From contig NZ_LXYO01000003.1 of assembly GCF_001650915.1 (NCBI RefSeq), positions 112,677-176,676 of the forward strand: a stretch of DNA of 64,000 nt, given 5' to 3'. This document shows positions 8,536 through 18,016 of the stretch, piece by piece. The position numbers and the translations under genes are program-made. This stretch comes from Marinobacter sp. EhC06. Its GTDB lineage: Bacteria > Pseudomonadota > Gammaproteobacteria > Pseudomonadales > Oleiphilaceae. Within the stretch, counting starts at the first letter, position 1, and every line of letters begins with the position of its first letter. Under the pieces are notes generated by a model, which saw only the letters and a list, made by a program, of their open reading frames with translations, was not told where the DNA came from and did not search any database.

Positions 8536-11500
8536 TTAATCCGTCGAATTTAATCTGAAAATCACGCTCATTGGGTTGCTTCCTTCATGGCTCTGATACT
8601 CGACGGGTCCAAAATAAGTAAATGGCGCCGCTTTGCCATTACGTAGCTTGTTCTCACGAACAAACAGGTGTACGGAGAGTCCAAGCTTTTTGTGTTCGAT
8701 CAGTTCCCGACCACGCTTGCTCTGAGGTGTCGTTGAGTTCTGGCTCTGCCAATGAAATGTTTGCTCATCAATCCAATGATCAACATAGCGGTGCTGAACG
8801 CCTTTACCCTGTTTGTTTAACGTCACAAGCAAAACATGAGCATTGGCGTCTTTCAGAAAGACGTGCCCGCTCTGCCAATTGCCGGGATTAAACGTCGCTC
8901 CGAATAACTTCGGAATCTCTTCTCTCGGGATTTCCTGGCCAAGGGCCATTTCCAATGGATCTATAACCTCGCAAAAGCGTGCGAATGTTCGAAACTGTTC
9001 AATCAGTTCGGGAGTGACAATAATATCTTCATACTCTGGGTTAGCGGCTTCGAGCCGATACTCCCCAACGGGGGATTTACGAACGGTACGAAGAAGGTAT
9101 TGCGTGTCGCCTGTATCATCCAGCCGCTCAATTGCCAGCGTTTTACCCGTGATCGATCCAGCTTGATTGGGATTGATCTGTTCAAGCAGCAGATAATCCC
9201 CATCGTGAATCGGCTGCTTCCCACCGTTCATGGAGTTACCCAATGCTCGAGCAATAAAATGACGATTTGGCTCTATTCGCCCGTGCCCCAACCCGATGGA
9301 CCTGTACTCCGGTTCTTCGGCGTTACTGTTCCTGAAATGGCCACAAGCGATCTTTAGGGATGGGAAGTAAGGCAGTTCCGTTCTAGAAGGAGTGATCGGG
9401 ACAACATTCTCAACAGATTGCTGCTCCTGTTTGGAAGACTGCCGCGCTTCATAGGAAGCCAGGCGATAATCAATTAACTCCTGCACCATCTCCTCGAAAG
9501 CCGGTATCTGTTCACCTTCCAAATCTATTAAAGGCTTAAACTGATCGCTCTCGATCTCAAAAATAGCTGGGGACTTATTGGTCCAATGATCGACCGGATT
9601 TTTCTTCCAGTATTGTTGCCATTGAGTCGAGGAGCCATCCACGTCCCTCACTGAGGCAGCAATTTCTTGATAAAGCCTGGGACGGCGTTTCAATGTTTCC
9701 CAGGATGTTTGCGCTAGTTCCGAGAGCTTTGGCGGACTACGCCATCCGCCTAACTGCTGGAACGCGTCTAGCAATATCATTTTGAATGATTTGCTCATTG
9801 CCGTCGTTTCCACTTCCAGCAAAAAGCTTTCGTGCCTGGACAAGAGTTCTGTCTCAATCTCGGTGAGATCCTCCATATCCCGAACCAATCCAAACCAGCT
9901 TCCGTGCAGTTTGCGAGTTTTAGCGATACTGGCACCGAAATGGTAGTACTCTGTAAGTGTTGGGCGACGGCCCAATGTATCTTTCAATACTTGGTAGTCT
10001 TTCTCAGCGCCCTGGTGATCAAGACCTTTCAGGAAATCGATTATCTGCAGATCGTAATTGATAAAACATCCGTCTGGCAGATCCAGTTGGTTCTTTTCAG
10101 CTTTCCTCGCAAACTCAGCCAACTGACGGTGATTCATCGCCTGACCAATCAGCGCCTGAGGTTTATGCAGAAAACTCTGGTGGTTACCCACAAAATCCAG
10201 AATCACAAGCCTGTCTTTTCCAGTGGACACGCTTTTTCGCAGGCCCCGGCCGATCTGCTGGAGGAAAAGGATCTTGGATTCCGTTGGGCGTAAGAGCAGG
10301 ACCGTATCGATGGCGGGCAGATCGACACCCTCGTTGAACAGGTCAACAGAAAAAATCACATCGAGTTGACCGTTCTCCAACTGCTCCAAGGCCTCGCCAC
10401 GGGACATCTCTGATTCACCGTGGACGGCTGCAGACCTTACGCCCTTTTTAGAGAATTGTTCTGCCATGAAATCGGCATGGACCCGCGAAACACAAAACGC
10501 CAAAGTCCGGCTTTGCTTCTTTTCACCCCATTCCCTGTGCACGTGTTTGGCACGTCCGTATGTAGCCAGTTTATTTGCGAGCAGATTTGGATCGAACTTT
10601 CCATTACGCCAGGGGATCTCGGTGTAATCGACAGTCTCGTCGTAGATGCCGTAGTAGTGAAACGGCACCAGGAATTGACCCTTTACACCCTCGAACAACG
10701 GATACTCGAATACCAGATTGTCATCGCATAACGACAAGATATCGGAGCGGTCCGTTCGATCTGGCGTCGCCGTTAATCCCAGCAGAAACTGGGGTGCGAA
10801 ATAATTCAGAAGCCGATGATAAACAGGCGCGGCGGCATGATGGAATTCATCGACAACGATGTAATCGAAATGGCGTGGATCGAATCGTTCGAGATGGGTT
10901 TCTTTGCCGAGTGTCTGTACCGAAGCACAAAGGATATCCACCGTCCGATCGCGCTGCTTACCCATGTAAAAGCCAACGCGGCTATTCGGCTTGATCCGCA
11001 AATAGGTTTCAGCCGCCTGATAAAGAATCTCCTCGCGATGGGCGACAAAAAGGATCCTCCTGGCACCCATTTGAACGGCGTCAAAGGCAGATAGCCAGGT
11101 TTTGCCCAGACCCGTCGCTAAAACGACCAAGCCTCGTCTATAACCCTCCACGCGAGTTAGATCGAGTGCCTCTAGTGCTTCATGTTGCACATCATTAGGT
11201 GTCGGAACTTCCTGTTTCTCATCACTGCCCGGCTCCAGTGACTGTTCTGGTGGCTTCCTCCGTTTCTCGTAGTCATCGATCCAGTTGTCAGTAAGAGGCA
11301 CAACATTTGGGTGCTGAAACAGTTCCTCGAACCTGCTGGCGGCCTCAAGGTACCCAGAGTCGGGCGGGAAATCCACCTGATAATTCCATTCCACACCGTC
11401 CTGAAGCGCCTGTCGGCTGATATTGCTAGAGCCGATAAACGCTCTGCCCCACATTTGTTGATTTTCAACATGGCCAGCGAATAGATAAGCCTTCAAATGA

Positions 11501-12384
11501 AAGCTACTCCCTTTGCTCTGAAAGACGCGCACCTGAGCGCCATGATCATGCAATAGGACAAGCTTTCGAAGGGCCTCTGTGTCGGTAATGTCCAAATAAT
11601 CACTGGTGAGAATGCGGATGCGAGTCGGATAAGGAGTTCGTTGCAGCGCGGTCACCAAATCCGCGAACAAGAGGTTTAAACCGGTGGTTTTAACAAAAGC
11701 TACCGCCATATCCACTTGATCGGCAGCTTTAATTGCTTGGCAAAGCTTTGGTAGAAAATGATGCTCTTTCCCGCCAGTTGTCAGCTTTTTGTGGGAAGCC
11801 GGCGCCTTGGTCAGAAGGATGTTCAACCACTGCTCGTCCCTATCAGGACGCTGATCATCAGTGCGCCACATCTGGCAAGCTTCAAAGTCCGTCAGGCCCT
11901 GAATCCATTGCTCGGCAATCGACTCGTCAGCATCTGTAAAGTGTCGGCCATTGTGGTCACGTTCCCCCTGGCCGATCTTGAAACTCATGTAGAAAACGCC
12001 ACCCGGTTTCAGGGCATTCCATAATCGTTCAATAGCTCTGGGCACTTCAACGAGAGGCAAATGCAAAAGGCTGGCACAGGCCCAAATGCCGTCATACGTA
12101 ATGGTTTCTTGAACGTCTGAAAAGGACCTGTGCTGAATTGGCAATCCAGTCTTTTGGCGGGCAAGAGTGGTAATGGCTTTTGAGCCATCGAAAGCAGAAA
12201 CGCGGTAGCCATGCTTTTTGAAAAACAAAGCATCTCGACCCGAACCACAGCCGGCATCGAGAATGTGTCCACCTTCAGGAACTTGTGGCAAGAACTCTCG
12301 ATAAAGGTCTTCCATACTGACCTCAAATGTAGACTCCACAAAGTCATCGGCATTGCCGTCGTAATAACTCAGCGTATCCTGCAT
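8536..12384 (-). CDS. Methyltransferase-PLD nuclease-SF2 helicase-DUF3427/S24 fusion
   Basis: This 1282-residue protein joins several domains. Residues 1-195 form a class I methyltransferase fold (SAM loop ILDAGCGSGRD, 41-51). Residues 205-375 form a phospholipase-D-type nuclease domain (HLKAYLFAG with His297 and Lys299, then GSSNIS). Residues 405-545 are helicase lobe 1 (ATGLGKT at 423-429, DEFHH at 512-516, LTATPDR). Lobe 2 is at 600-735 (QQIGRGLRKS). The rest matches the DUF3427 type, with an S24/LexA-like segment at 1040-1105 (GNSMNGG, Ser1051). The lysine expected about 48 residues after the serine appears to be Arg1099 (LLRTV). The PLD-helicase-DUF3427 core is a known class of restriction-like proteins; the methyltransferase at the front and the link with the neighbouring S24 helicase are unusual. 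A role in defence against phage DNA is inferred. Confidence 0.82.
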   Translation of the reverse strand: MQDTLSYYDGNADDFVESTFEVSMEDLYREFLPQVPEGGHILDAGCGSGRDALFFKKHGYRVSAFDGSKAITTLARQKTGLPIQHRSFSDVQETITYDGIWACASLLHLPLVEVPRAIERLWNALKPGGVFYMSFKIGQGERDHNGRHFTDADESIAEQWIQGLTDFEACQMWRTDDQRPDRDEQWLNILLTKAPASHKKLTTGGKEHHFLPKLCQAIKAADQVDMAVAFVKTTGLNLLFADLVTALQRTPYPTRIRILTSDYLDITDTEALRKLVLLHDHGAQVRVFQSKGSSFHLKAYLFAGHVENQQMWGRAFIGSSNISRQALQDGVEWNYQVDFPPDSGYLEAASRFEELFQHPNVVPLTDNWIDDYEKRRKPPEQSLEPGSDEKQEVPTPNDVQHEALEALDLTRVEGYRRGLVVLATGLGKTWLSAFDAVQMGARRILFVAHREEILYQAAETYLRIKPNSRVGFYMGKQRDRTVDILCASVQTLGKETHLERFDPRHFDYIVVDEFHHAAAPVYHRLLNYFAPQFLLGLTATPDRTDRSDILSLCDDNLVFEYPLFEGVKGQFLVPFHYYGIYDETVDYTEIPWRNGKFDPNLLANKLATYGRAKHVHREWGEKKQSRTLAFCVSRVHADFMAEQFSKKGVRSAAVHGESEMSRGEALEQLENGQLDVIFSVDLFNEGVDLPAIDTVLLLRPTESKILFLQQIGRGLRKSVSTGKDRLVILDFVGNHQSFLHKPQALIGQAMNHRQLAEFARKAEKNQLDLPDGCFINYDLQIIDFLKGLDHQGAEKDYQVLKDTLGRRPTLTEYYHFGASIAKTRKLHGSWFGLVRDMEDLTEIETELLSRHESFLLEVETTAMSKSFKMILLDAFQQLGGWRSPPKLSELAQTSWETLKRRPRLYQEIAASVRDVDGSSTQWQQYWKKNPVDHWTNKSPAIFEIESDQFKPLIDLEGEQIPAFEEMVQELIDYRLASYEARQSSKQEQQSVENVVPITPSRTELPYFPSLKIACGHFRNSNAEEPEYRSIGLGHGRIEPNRHFIARALGNSMNGGKQPIHDGDYLLLEQINPNQAGSITGKTLAIERLDDTGDTQYLLRTVRKSPVGEYRLEAANPEYEDIIVTPELIEQFRTFARFCEVIDPLEMALGQEIPREEIPKLFGATFNPGNWQSGHVFLKDANAHVLLVTLNKQGKGVQHRYVDHWIDEQTFHWQSQNSTTPQSKRGRELIEHKKLGLSVHLFVRENKLRNGKAAPFTYFGPVEYQSHEGSNPMSVIFRLNSTD

Positions 12385-12526
12385 TAAATAGTTCCCTTGC
12401 GACTAATTAGCCTGAAGTCGATCTAGACCAGGCTACCAGGCGGACAGGTCGTCGCCAACAAACTTGGGAGATCTACTCAAGAACTTCCCTTCAAGATGCA
12501 GGAGTATTTTTTTTGAATCTCTGATC

Positions 12527-14911
12527 TCAGGCCAATACCGCAACAAACTCTCCAACGACCCTCAAGTCGTGAAGATCATCGTCTTCAATAACAATATCTC
12601 GATATCCATGAGCGCTGGTAACAGGCTTCAATATCACTCTTTCGTTAACGAGTTCATCGCCGGACATCGTTTTTTCGCTGCGATAAAGTTTAACGGTGAG
12701 GCAACTCCCGTTGTCAGGATCTTCAATGGCCCGATGTTGCACCAACACTATCTTGCCATTTCGAGTCCCCCCTGGGTTTTCATTGAAGAGACACCATGCG
12801 CCATTCGGTATACGTTTATTCATGGACTCACCAACAACCTGAGCGACAAATTGGCCGGGTCTGGTTGCAAAGTGCTCGGGCAGCTTTACCCATTGAAATT
12901 CATCAGCCGATGACTGGAAGCCGCTGAATTCGCCGGCTGCCGCCTGCAGGTCGAACACGGGAACAAATCCGTCGTATGGGATCGCTGATTCAAAATCAAC
13001 TACTTCATAGGGCAGGCGCTGCGTTGTGACGCTATCGGTCTGCTCCATGAGCTGGGTTTCCGCAAAGCTACGGAAGTGTTCCCTAGTTTCTGCATCCGCA
13101 GAGTAGATGAAGCACCCTTTCATACCCCGCGTCATCAACGTACGGTATGTGTTCTTGATGATCATGTCGGCATCCGCGAGGGCACTCTCCCGATCCTCTT
13201 TGAGCCTCTTTTTGTAACCACGTACAGATCGGTCGGATCTTGAGCGAGCGGCGGCGTTCGTGACCGCAATGCCGTCACGGATTACAAAATCCTCCCCGAT
13301 AATCACGCCTACGTAATCAAGCTCTAACCCCTGGCATGTGTGGATACAACCAATCTCACTTATCGAATCCTCGGCGATTAACCATTTTGACCCGTGTTTG
13401 TCCAGATTCCATCTTGCTCTGAAATCATGCTCAGGTAGTTCAATATCAAACCTCTCTGGATCCTTTTTGCTATTCCAGTCCCAGCAGTATCCAGCCACCA
13501 ACCGCGCCTTATTGGCCCGGCGATTTCTCCGTTCAATGACACTTCGCAGCTCGTTCGGATCGTCAAAGACCCGAAAATCGTAGTCAATGCCTTCCAGCGA
13601 AGTATTTGCCGTTTCCCGGATTCGAAGGACATGATCAACCCAGGCCAGATAACCATCAGAGCCATTGCAGCGGAACTGTGAACTTAACTCCAAGACAGTG
13701 ACTTCTGCCCCCAATTGCCCGGCAAAGTGACGGATTTCTTCGACCGTACCGATATCCGCAAGAGTGACGCGCTGGTCTTCATCAATGAAGAAAACGGTGG
13801 TTTTGGCGCTAGTTATGAGTTCCTTTATCTGGTTCTCGCCCAGATTGCCGTATAGGCCAGATTTTTCATTTAATCTGTGGGCTTCATCAACCACCAACAT
13901 ATCGAAATAGTTGTTCTCGGTATCTGTATAACCACCAGAACCGCGAAAAAGGTTGTCGATGTTGGTTTTGCGCATTGTGCCTGTCAGACGAGCTTTGAAG
14001 ACTTCCCGGGGTGCTGCATTCTTGCTAACAAACTGGGTCAGCATCTCTCTATTGGTTGCTTCAACGATAAGGTTAATTGCAACAACCGATTTCCCGGTGC
14101 CCGGTCCACCCTTCACAATAAAGGTCTGTTTTGGTTTTTCGCGGCCTTTTTCGGCAAGATCCAACGCAGTCTCGTAAACCAGTTTTTGCTCATCAAGCAA
14201 AATGAATTCCCTGTTGCCACGAAGCATCGAGGCAAGGCAATCAGCAAGTCCTTTCGACGGTTTAATTACACCATGTTCGATCCGGTACAGGATGTTATCG
14301 CTGTCGCCATACCGGATATTGCGCCTGAGGAACTCCGACAGCTTTTTCGCATCGCTCGAAATATAAACCGGCGCTCTTTCAGTGTGCTCAGCATAGCGGG
14401 CGTCGTTAATAGCCTCGCCACTATCCATATTGTGGAGATAGGCGCAGGGTTGAAGGCTGATGCGCTCCTCTCGGACTGTTTCGTTGTAATCCTCAATCAG
14501 GGCTGAATACGACCACGCTTGGTAGGACGGATGGTTAACTTCTCGGATAGACCCGTTCAGAAACGTTCGGACAATTGCGTCTTTATCGGTAACCTCTGCT
14601 TCGGACCACTGCTTCAGTTCGACGATGATTGCGGTGTCATTGCGCGAAGAATCTTTCCCCGTAAGGATAAAATCAACTCGGCGACTGGTGAGTGGAATCG
14701 TATACTCAATTGCAACACCGGCTGACGGCGGTATACCTTGATCCAGCAACGCGTTAAACATGTACTGAAGCGAGTTCTTCCATGACTCAATTTCGGATTT
14801 TGGGGTTCTTCGCTTGAGCTTTCTCCAGACCTCTTCCTCAATAACCTTCTCGATCTGATTGAACTTCACATGTTCAACAAATTCCGCCTTGGAAGCCGAA
14901 TAGACGATCAC
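12527..14911 (-). CDS. PD-(D/E)XK nuclease-SF1 helicase (DUF2075)-S24 peptidase-like fusion
   Basis: The 794-residue protein has three parts. Residues 60-105 carry a PD-(D/E)XK nuclease pattern: Asp80 in RRVDFIL and Glu98-x-Lys100 in IIVELKQW. Residues 230-615 are a DUF2075-type superfamily 1 helicase with Walker A GGPGTGKS (268-275), VVDEAHR (340-346), FFIDEDQRV (375-382) and the late motif NTYRTLMTRGMKGCF. Residues 685-794 are an S24/LexA-like domain with VGESM (Ser696) and TVKLY (Lys741), an intact Ser-Lys dyad. The stop of the MazG gene is nine bases upstream, so the two are likely one operon; the methyltransferase-helicase gene follows after 142 bases. Phage-like S24 modules on helicases suggest control by self-cleavage or a damage signal; this is inference. 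Confidence 0.82.
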   Translation of the reverse strand: MIVYSASKAEFVEHVKFNQIEKVIEEEVWRKLKRRTPKSEIESWKNSLQYMFNALLDQGIPPSAGVAIEYTIPLTSRRVDFILTGKDSSRNDTAIIVELKQWSEAEVTDKDAIVRTFLNGSIREVNHPSYQAWSYSALIEDYNETVREERISLQPCAYLHNMDSGEAINDARYAEHTERAPVYISSDAKKLSEFLRRNIRYGDSDNILYRIEHGVIKPSKGLADCLASMLRGNREFILLDEQKLVYETALDLAEKGREKPKQTFIVKGGPGTGKSVVAINLIVEATNREMLTQFVSKNAAPREVFKARLTGTMRKTNIDNLFRGSGGYTDTENNYFDMLVVDEAHRLNEKSGLYGNLGENQIKELITSAKTTVFFIDEDQRVTLADIGTVEEIRHFAGQLGAEVTVLELSSQFRCNGSDGYLAWVDHVLRIRETANTSLEGIDYDFRVFDDPNELRSVIERRNRRANKARLVAGYCWDWNSKKDPERFDIELPEHDFRARWNLDKHGSKWLIAEDSISEIGCIHTCQGLELDYVGVIIGEDFVIRDGIAVTNAAARSRSDRSVRGYKKRLKEDRESALADADMIIKNTYRTLMTRGMKGCFIYSADAETREHFRSFAETQLMEQTDSVTTQRLPYEVVDFESAIPYDGFVPVFDLQAAAGEFSGFQSSADEFQWVKLPEHFATRPGQFVAQVVGESMNKRIPNGAWCLFNENPGGTRNGKIVLVQHRAIEDPDNGSCLTVKLYRSEKTMSGDELVNERVILKPVTSAHGYRDIVIEDDDLHDLRVVGEFVAVLA

Positions 14912-14920
14912 GAATAACCC

Positions 14921-15268
14921 CTACAACTCGTTATATTTACTAGACCTGCCTTTAGCTTTAGCAACAGGATATTTGACGGCATTTGCCTCTATTTTTCGGG
15001 CGGATTCTTTAGCAATATCGACGCCCAAAGAATCTGCCAGTAGAACAAGGTACAGCTGGATGTCCGCAATCTCGTCTTTAACTGCTGCCAAACGTTTTTC
15101 ACTGAGGTTTTTCGAGTCGTCTTCGCTAAGCCACTGGAATTGTTCTGACAACTCACCCGCCTCACCACAGAGGGCCATGGTCAGGTTTTTCGGTGAGTGG
15201 AACTGGCGCCAATCGCGTTCTTCAGCAAATTGCTTCAGTTTCAGGCGCAACTCTTCCAGCGAATCCAT
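14921..15268 (-). CDS. MazG-like nucleotide pyrophosphohydrolase
   Basis: This 115-residue protein is an all-alpha NTP pyrophosphatase of the RS21-C6/MazG-like group. It has the metal-binding motif EXXE-n-EXXD: Glu36 and Glu39 in GEAGEL, and Glu66 and Asp69 in DEIADIQ. The FxxP-like and WRQFHSPKNL segments near the N-terminus fit dCTPase/MazG-like enzymes, which hydrolyse canonical or modified nucleoside triphosphates to monophosphates. A strong AGGGGAG precedes the ATG. It is the first gene of the three-gene group with the two large helicases. Nucleotide-depleting or nucleotide-cleaning enzymes occur in anti-phage systems, so a supporting role is plausible but inferred. Confidence 0.85.
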   Translation of the reverse strand: MDSLEELRLKLKQFAEERDWRQFHSPKNLTMALCGEAGELSEQFQWLSEDDSKNLSEKRLAAVKDEIADIQLYLVLLADSLGVDIAKESARKIEANAVKYPVAKAKGRSSKYNEL

Positions 15269-15319
15269 TTTGGTTAAACTCCCCTTTCTCGTAAGAAAAC
15301 CATTTGCTTTCGATCTATT

Positions 15320-15366
15320 TGCACATTAACCAAACTCAAGTGCACCGGTCCACATAATCCATTATG
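15320..15366. promoter_or_regulatory. Two dyads upstream of the MazG-helicase operon
   Basis: The gap before mazG has a perfect 6-2-6 palindrome CATAATCCATTATG (15353-15366) and an inverted repeat TGCAC-N15-GTGCA (15320-15344). On the minus strand TTGAGT followed about 16 bases later by an AT-rich TAGATC lies between and over them. They are good candidates for operator sites; the regulator is unknown. They do not match the CTGT-N8-ACAG LexA box. Confidence 0.4.
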
Positions 15367-15376
15367 AACATACCAG

Positions 15377-18016
15377 CTAGGCGCTCAGCTCCTTCGAAGC
15401 CTCAATATCCACCGGCGGCACCCCCAAGTCCTGCCATTTCTCCGGATGACAGGTAAACAGCAATATCTGATGCCGGCTGGCCGCATCGAACAGGATGCGC
15501 TTCATGTCTTCCAGGCGGTCGCTGTCACTGTGCACCAGGGTGTCGTCCAGTATCACCAGCGTTGGCCTTCCTGCTTCCCGCAGCAGATCTGCGTAGGCCA
15601 GGCGGCTGATGAGGCCCATCTGTTCGCGGGCGCCAAAGCTCAGTTCGGTGATCTGTCCCAGTTCGGTGCCCCGGCTGAAGGTGCCCGGCCGTAGCTGTTC
15701 GTCGACTTCCAGCGAGGCTTCCGGGAAAAGCACAGAGAGAAAGTGATTGAGGTGCTTTTGCAGGGGCGCCTGCAGGCGGCGTGTCAGGGCTTGGCGTTTT
15801 TCCATGAGCAAATTAAGCAGGAGGTCCAGCGCCTGGGCGCGGCGGTGCAGTTCCTGATAGCGGCGGTTGCACTGATCGTATTCTGCCTCTTTCTCATTGA
15901 GCTGTTCTTCCAACCCTTCCGCGCCCCAGGCTTCCAGCCTGACTTTGATATCGCGCAGTTCGCGGCCCCGGTTCTCTTGAGTCTGGCGCAGCTGGTTGAC
16001 CGCGTTCTGGTAGCGCTCGATGTCCTGTTTTAGAAACTCCGGGCGGGCTTCGCGGATTTCCCGCTCGCGGCGTTCGAGGCTGGCTTGCAGTTCGGCCTGC
16101 TGCTTTTCGAGGTTCGCCAGGTGGGTGGTTATCTGGCGAAGTTGCTCCTGGCGTTCCGGGCTTTTTTCTTCATCCGCCAGCCGCTGCCATTCGGTTTTGG
16201 CGTTGTCCCGGGCCTGCTTCAGGGCAGACATCCTGGACTGGTGCGCACGATCATCGGATTCGGCTTTGTCCAGTGCACTGCCAGCCCGGGCGAACGCCGC
16301 CTCCGCTTCTTCCAAGGCAGGCACGTCCTCTTTCGGATTCGGTTTGGGGGTGGCTTCCAGTTGGCTTTTGGCTTTCTCCAGTTCGCTTTCTGCCTCGTTC
16401 TGCTCGGAGACAAGTTGCTCAATGCCGGCCGGTGCCACGGATTTCAGCAAATCCTCGGCATGCTTCTGGGCTCTTCCGGCGTTTTCATAGGCAGAAAGAC
16501 GTTCCTCTGCCTGCTCCACGGAGGCTACACCAAGGGTCTTCAGCTGTTCCGCCAGGTTCTCCTCCAGCGCCTTGAGCTTCCTCCGCGTGCTGGCCAGCTC
16601 TTCCCCGCCGGGTGTTATGCCCAGGGTACCCACGCCGGGAATAACCAGTGTCGATTCTTCCAGAAGCTGCTGTTCGCCTTGCCCGACAAGCGGTTCGTTG
16701 TTCAGCGTCAGTGATGCGTCGGCGTCCAGCTGCCAGCTCAGCCGGGTGGCGATGGTCTCTGAACGAATGGTTTCTTCGTTGAGCTGACTCCCGGTCGCTC
16801 GCAGTTTTTTGACCAACTCTGGATCGATCCGGTTTTCCCTGGCCTGCTGCCTGGCTTGTTCTAGCTGCTGTTGGTATTCCCTGGCTTTGGCGAGGTTCTG
16901 GCTGATCACTCGTTGTTGCTGTTCCAGCCGTTTCAGGTCCTGTTCCAGCCGCTGCCGGGTTTGCAGCAGGCCCGCCAGTTTCCGTTGCTTTTCCGCTTGC
17001 TCGTAGGCGGTTCTGGCTTCGGTTAAACGGCCTGTGACGGCCGGCGTTTGTGCTTGAGCCACGGAGAGGTCGTGCTCGGCGCGATCCAGCTCTGCCTTTC
17101 GGCTCTCCAACTGACGACTGAGCCCTTCCAGATGCTCTTTGTTCTGCTGCAACAGGCGGTGGTTTTGCTGCAGCTGGTTGAGCGTGGCTTTCTCCTGGTT
17201 CTGTTGCTGCTCCAGCCGCTCCACCTGCTGATAGCGCGCCCGGGCTTCCTCCAGATGGCGTTGAGCGTCTTCCCAGGGGCGCTCGGCCTCGGCCTGATCA
17301 AAGTCGTGGGTGAGTTTGCCAAGCCGGTCGACCTGCTCCTGGTATTTGTGTACCCGCTCCTTCAACTCTTCAATTTCAAGTTCGTATTGGGCGCGGTCTT
17401 TTTCCAGTTTCAGGTAATCGCCCCGGGGCTTGCCGGTTCCGGTCAGCAGAATGTCCCGCTGGCTGCGAACCGTCTCGATCAGGTCGTCGCCCCCGGAGCT
17501 GGCCACCTCTCCGACCATGGAATTGAGGGCGGACTTCAGATGATCACCGGCATGCTCTATGGCCTGTTCGATGTCCTGCCCGGTGCCCTGCTCCACCCAC
17601 AGCAGTCCCGGTATGCCCCAGTGTTCGGCTTTGCTGGCGCCACGTTTCGGGTACTGGTAGCCCAGTAATTCAGCCAGCTTTTCTTCGGCGTCGTCTTCGC
17701 TGTAGGTTTCGGTGCCGACTTTCAGGTCACAGCGTTTGCGCTGCAGGAAGCTCTTGGTGAGATGCCAAGAACGGCCCTCGTGCTCGAAATCCAGTTCAAC
17801 GGTGGGCGCCGCGGCGGAATCGCCCCAGGGGCGCAGGTCGTCCACGGCAGTTGAGCGATAGCGCTCGAAAAACGCGGCGCGGATGGCACGTACCAGGGTG
17901 CTTTTGCCGGACTCGTTGGGGCCGTGAATCAGGTTGAGGCCGGGTTGCAGGTTGTCCAGAACAAAGGGTTTGCGGAACTGGCGCAGCTGTTCGATGCGCA
18001 TTCGCTGCAACTTCAT
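15377..18016 (-). CDS. SbcC/Rad50-like ATPase (YhaN type)
   Basis: The 879-residue protein has an ABC-type head split by a long coiled coil. Walker A is GPNESGKS (residues 32-39) and coiled coil fills about 180-740. The C-terminal lobe has the signature LSFGAREQMG and Walker B with the D-loop (LVILDDTLVHSDSD). Its closest pattern is the YhaN/large AAA type, which works with a Mre11-like nuclease. The ATG overlaps the stop of the nuclease gene by four bases, confirming a two-gene operon. The pair would process DNA ends, hairpins or replication intermediates in the cytoplasm. It is shorter than E. coli SbcC (1048 residues). Confidence 0.87.
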   Translation of the reverse strand: MKLQRMRIEQLRQFRKPFVLDNLQPGLNLIHGPNESGKSTLVRAIRAAFFERYRSTAVDDLRPWGDSAAAPTVELDFEHEGRSWHLTKSFLQRKRCDLKVGTETYSEDDAEEKLAELLGYQYPKRGASKAEHWGIPGLLWVEQGTGQDIEQAIEHAGDHLKSALNSMVGEVASSGGDDLIETVRSQRDILLTGTGKPRGDYLKLEKDRAQYELEIEELKERVHKYQEQVDRLGKLTHDFDQAEAERPWEDAQRHLEEARARYQQVERLEQQQNQEKATLNQLQQNHRLLQQNKEHLEGLSRQLESRKAELDRAEHDLSVAQAQTPAVTGRLTEARTAYEQAEKQRKLAGLLQTRQRLEQDLKRLEQQQRVISQNLAKAREYQQQLEQARQQARENRIDPELVKKLRATGSQLNEETIRSETIATRLSWQLDADASLTLNNEPLVGQGEQQLLEESTLVIPGVGTLGITPGGEELASTRRKLKALEENLAEQLKTLGVASVEQAEERLSAYENAGRAQKHAEDLLKSVAPAGIEQLVSEQNEAESELEKAKSQLEATPKPNPKEDVPALEEAEAAFARAGSALDKAESDDRAHQSRMSALKQARDNAKTEWQRLADEEKSPERQEQLRQITTHLANLEKQQAELQASLERREREIREARPEFLKQDIERYQNAVNQLRQTQENRGRELRDIKVRLEAWGAEGLEEQLNEKEAEYDQCNRRYQELHRRAQALDLLLNLLMEKRQALTRRLQAPLQKHLNHFLSVLFPEASLEVDEQLRPGTFSRGTELGQITELSFGAREQMGLISRLAYADLLREAGRPTLVILDDTLVHSDSDRLEDMKRILFDAASRHQILLFTCHPEKWQDLGVPPVDIEASKELSA

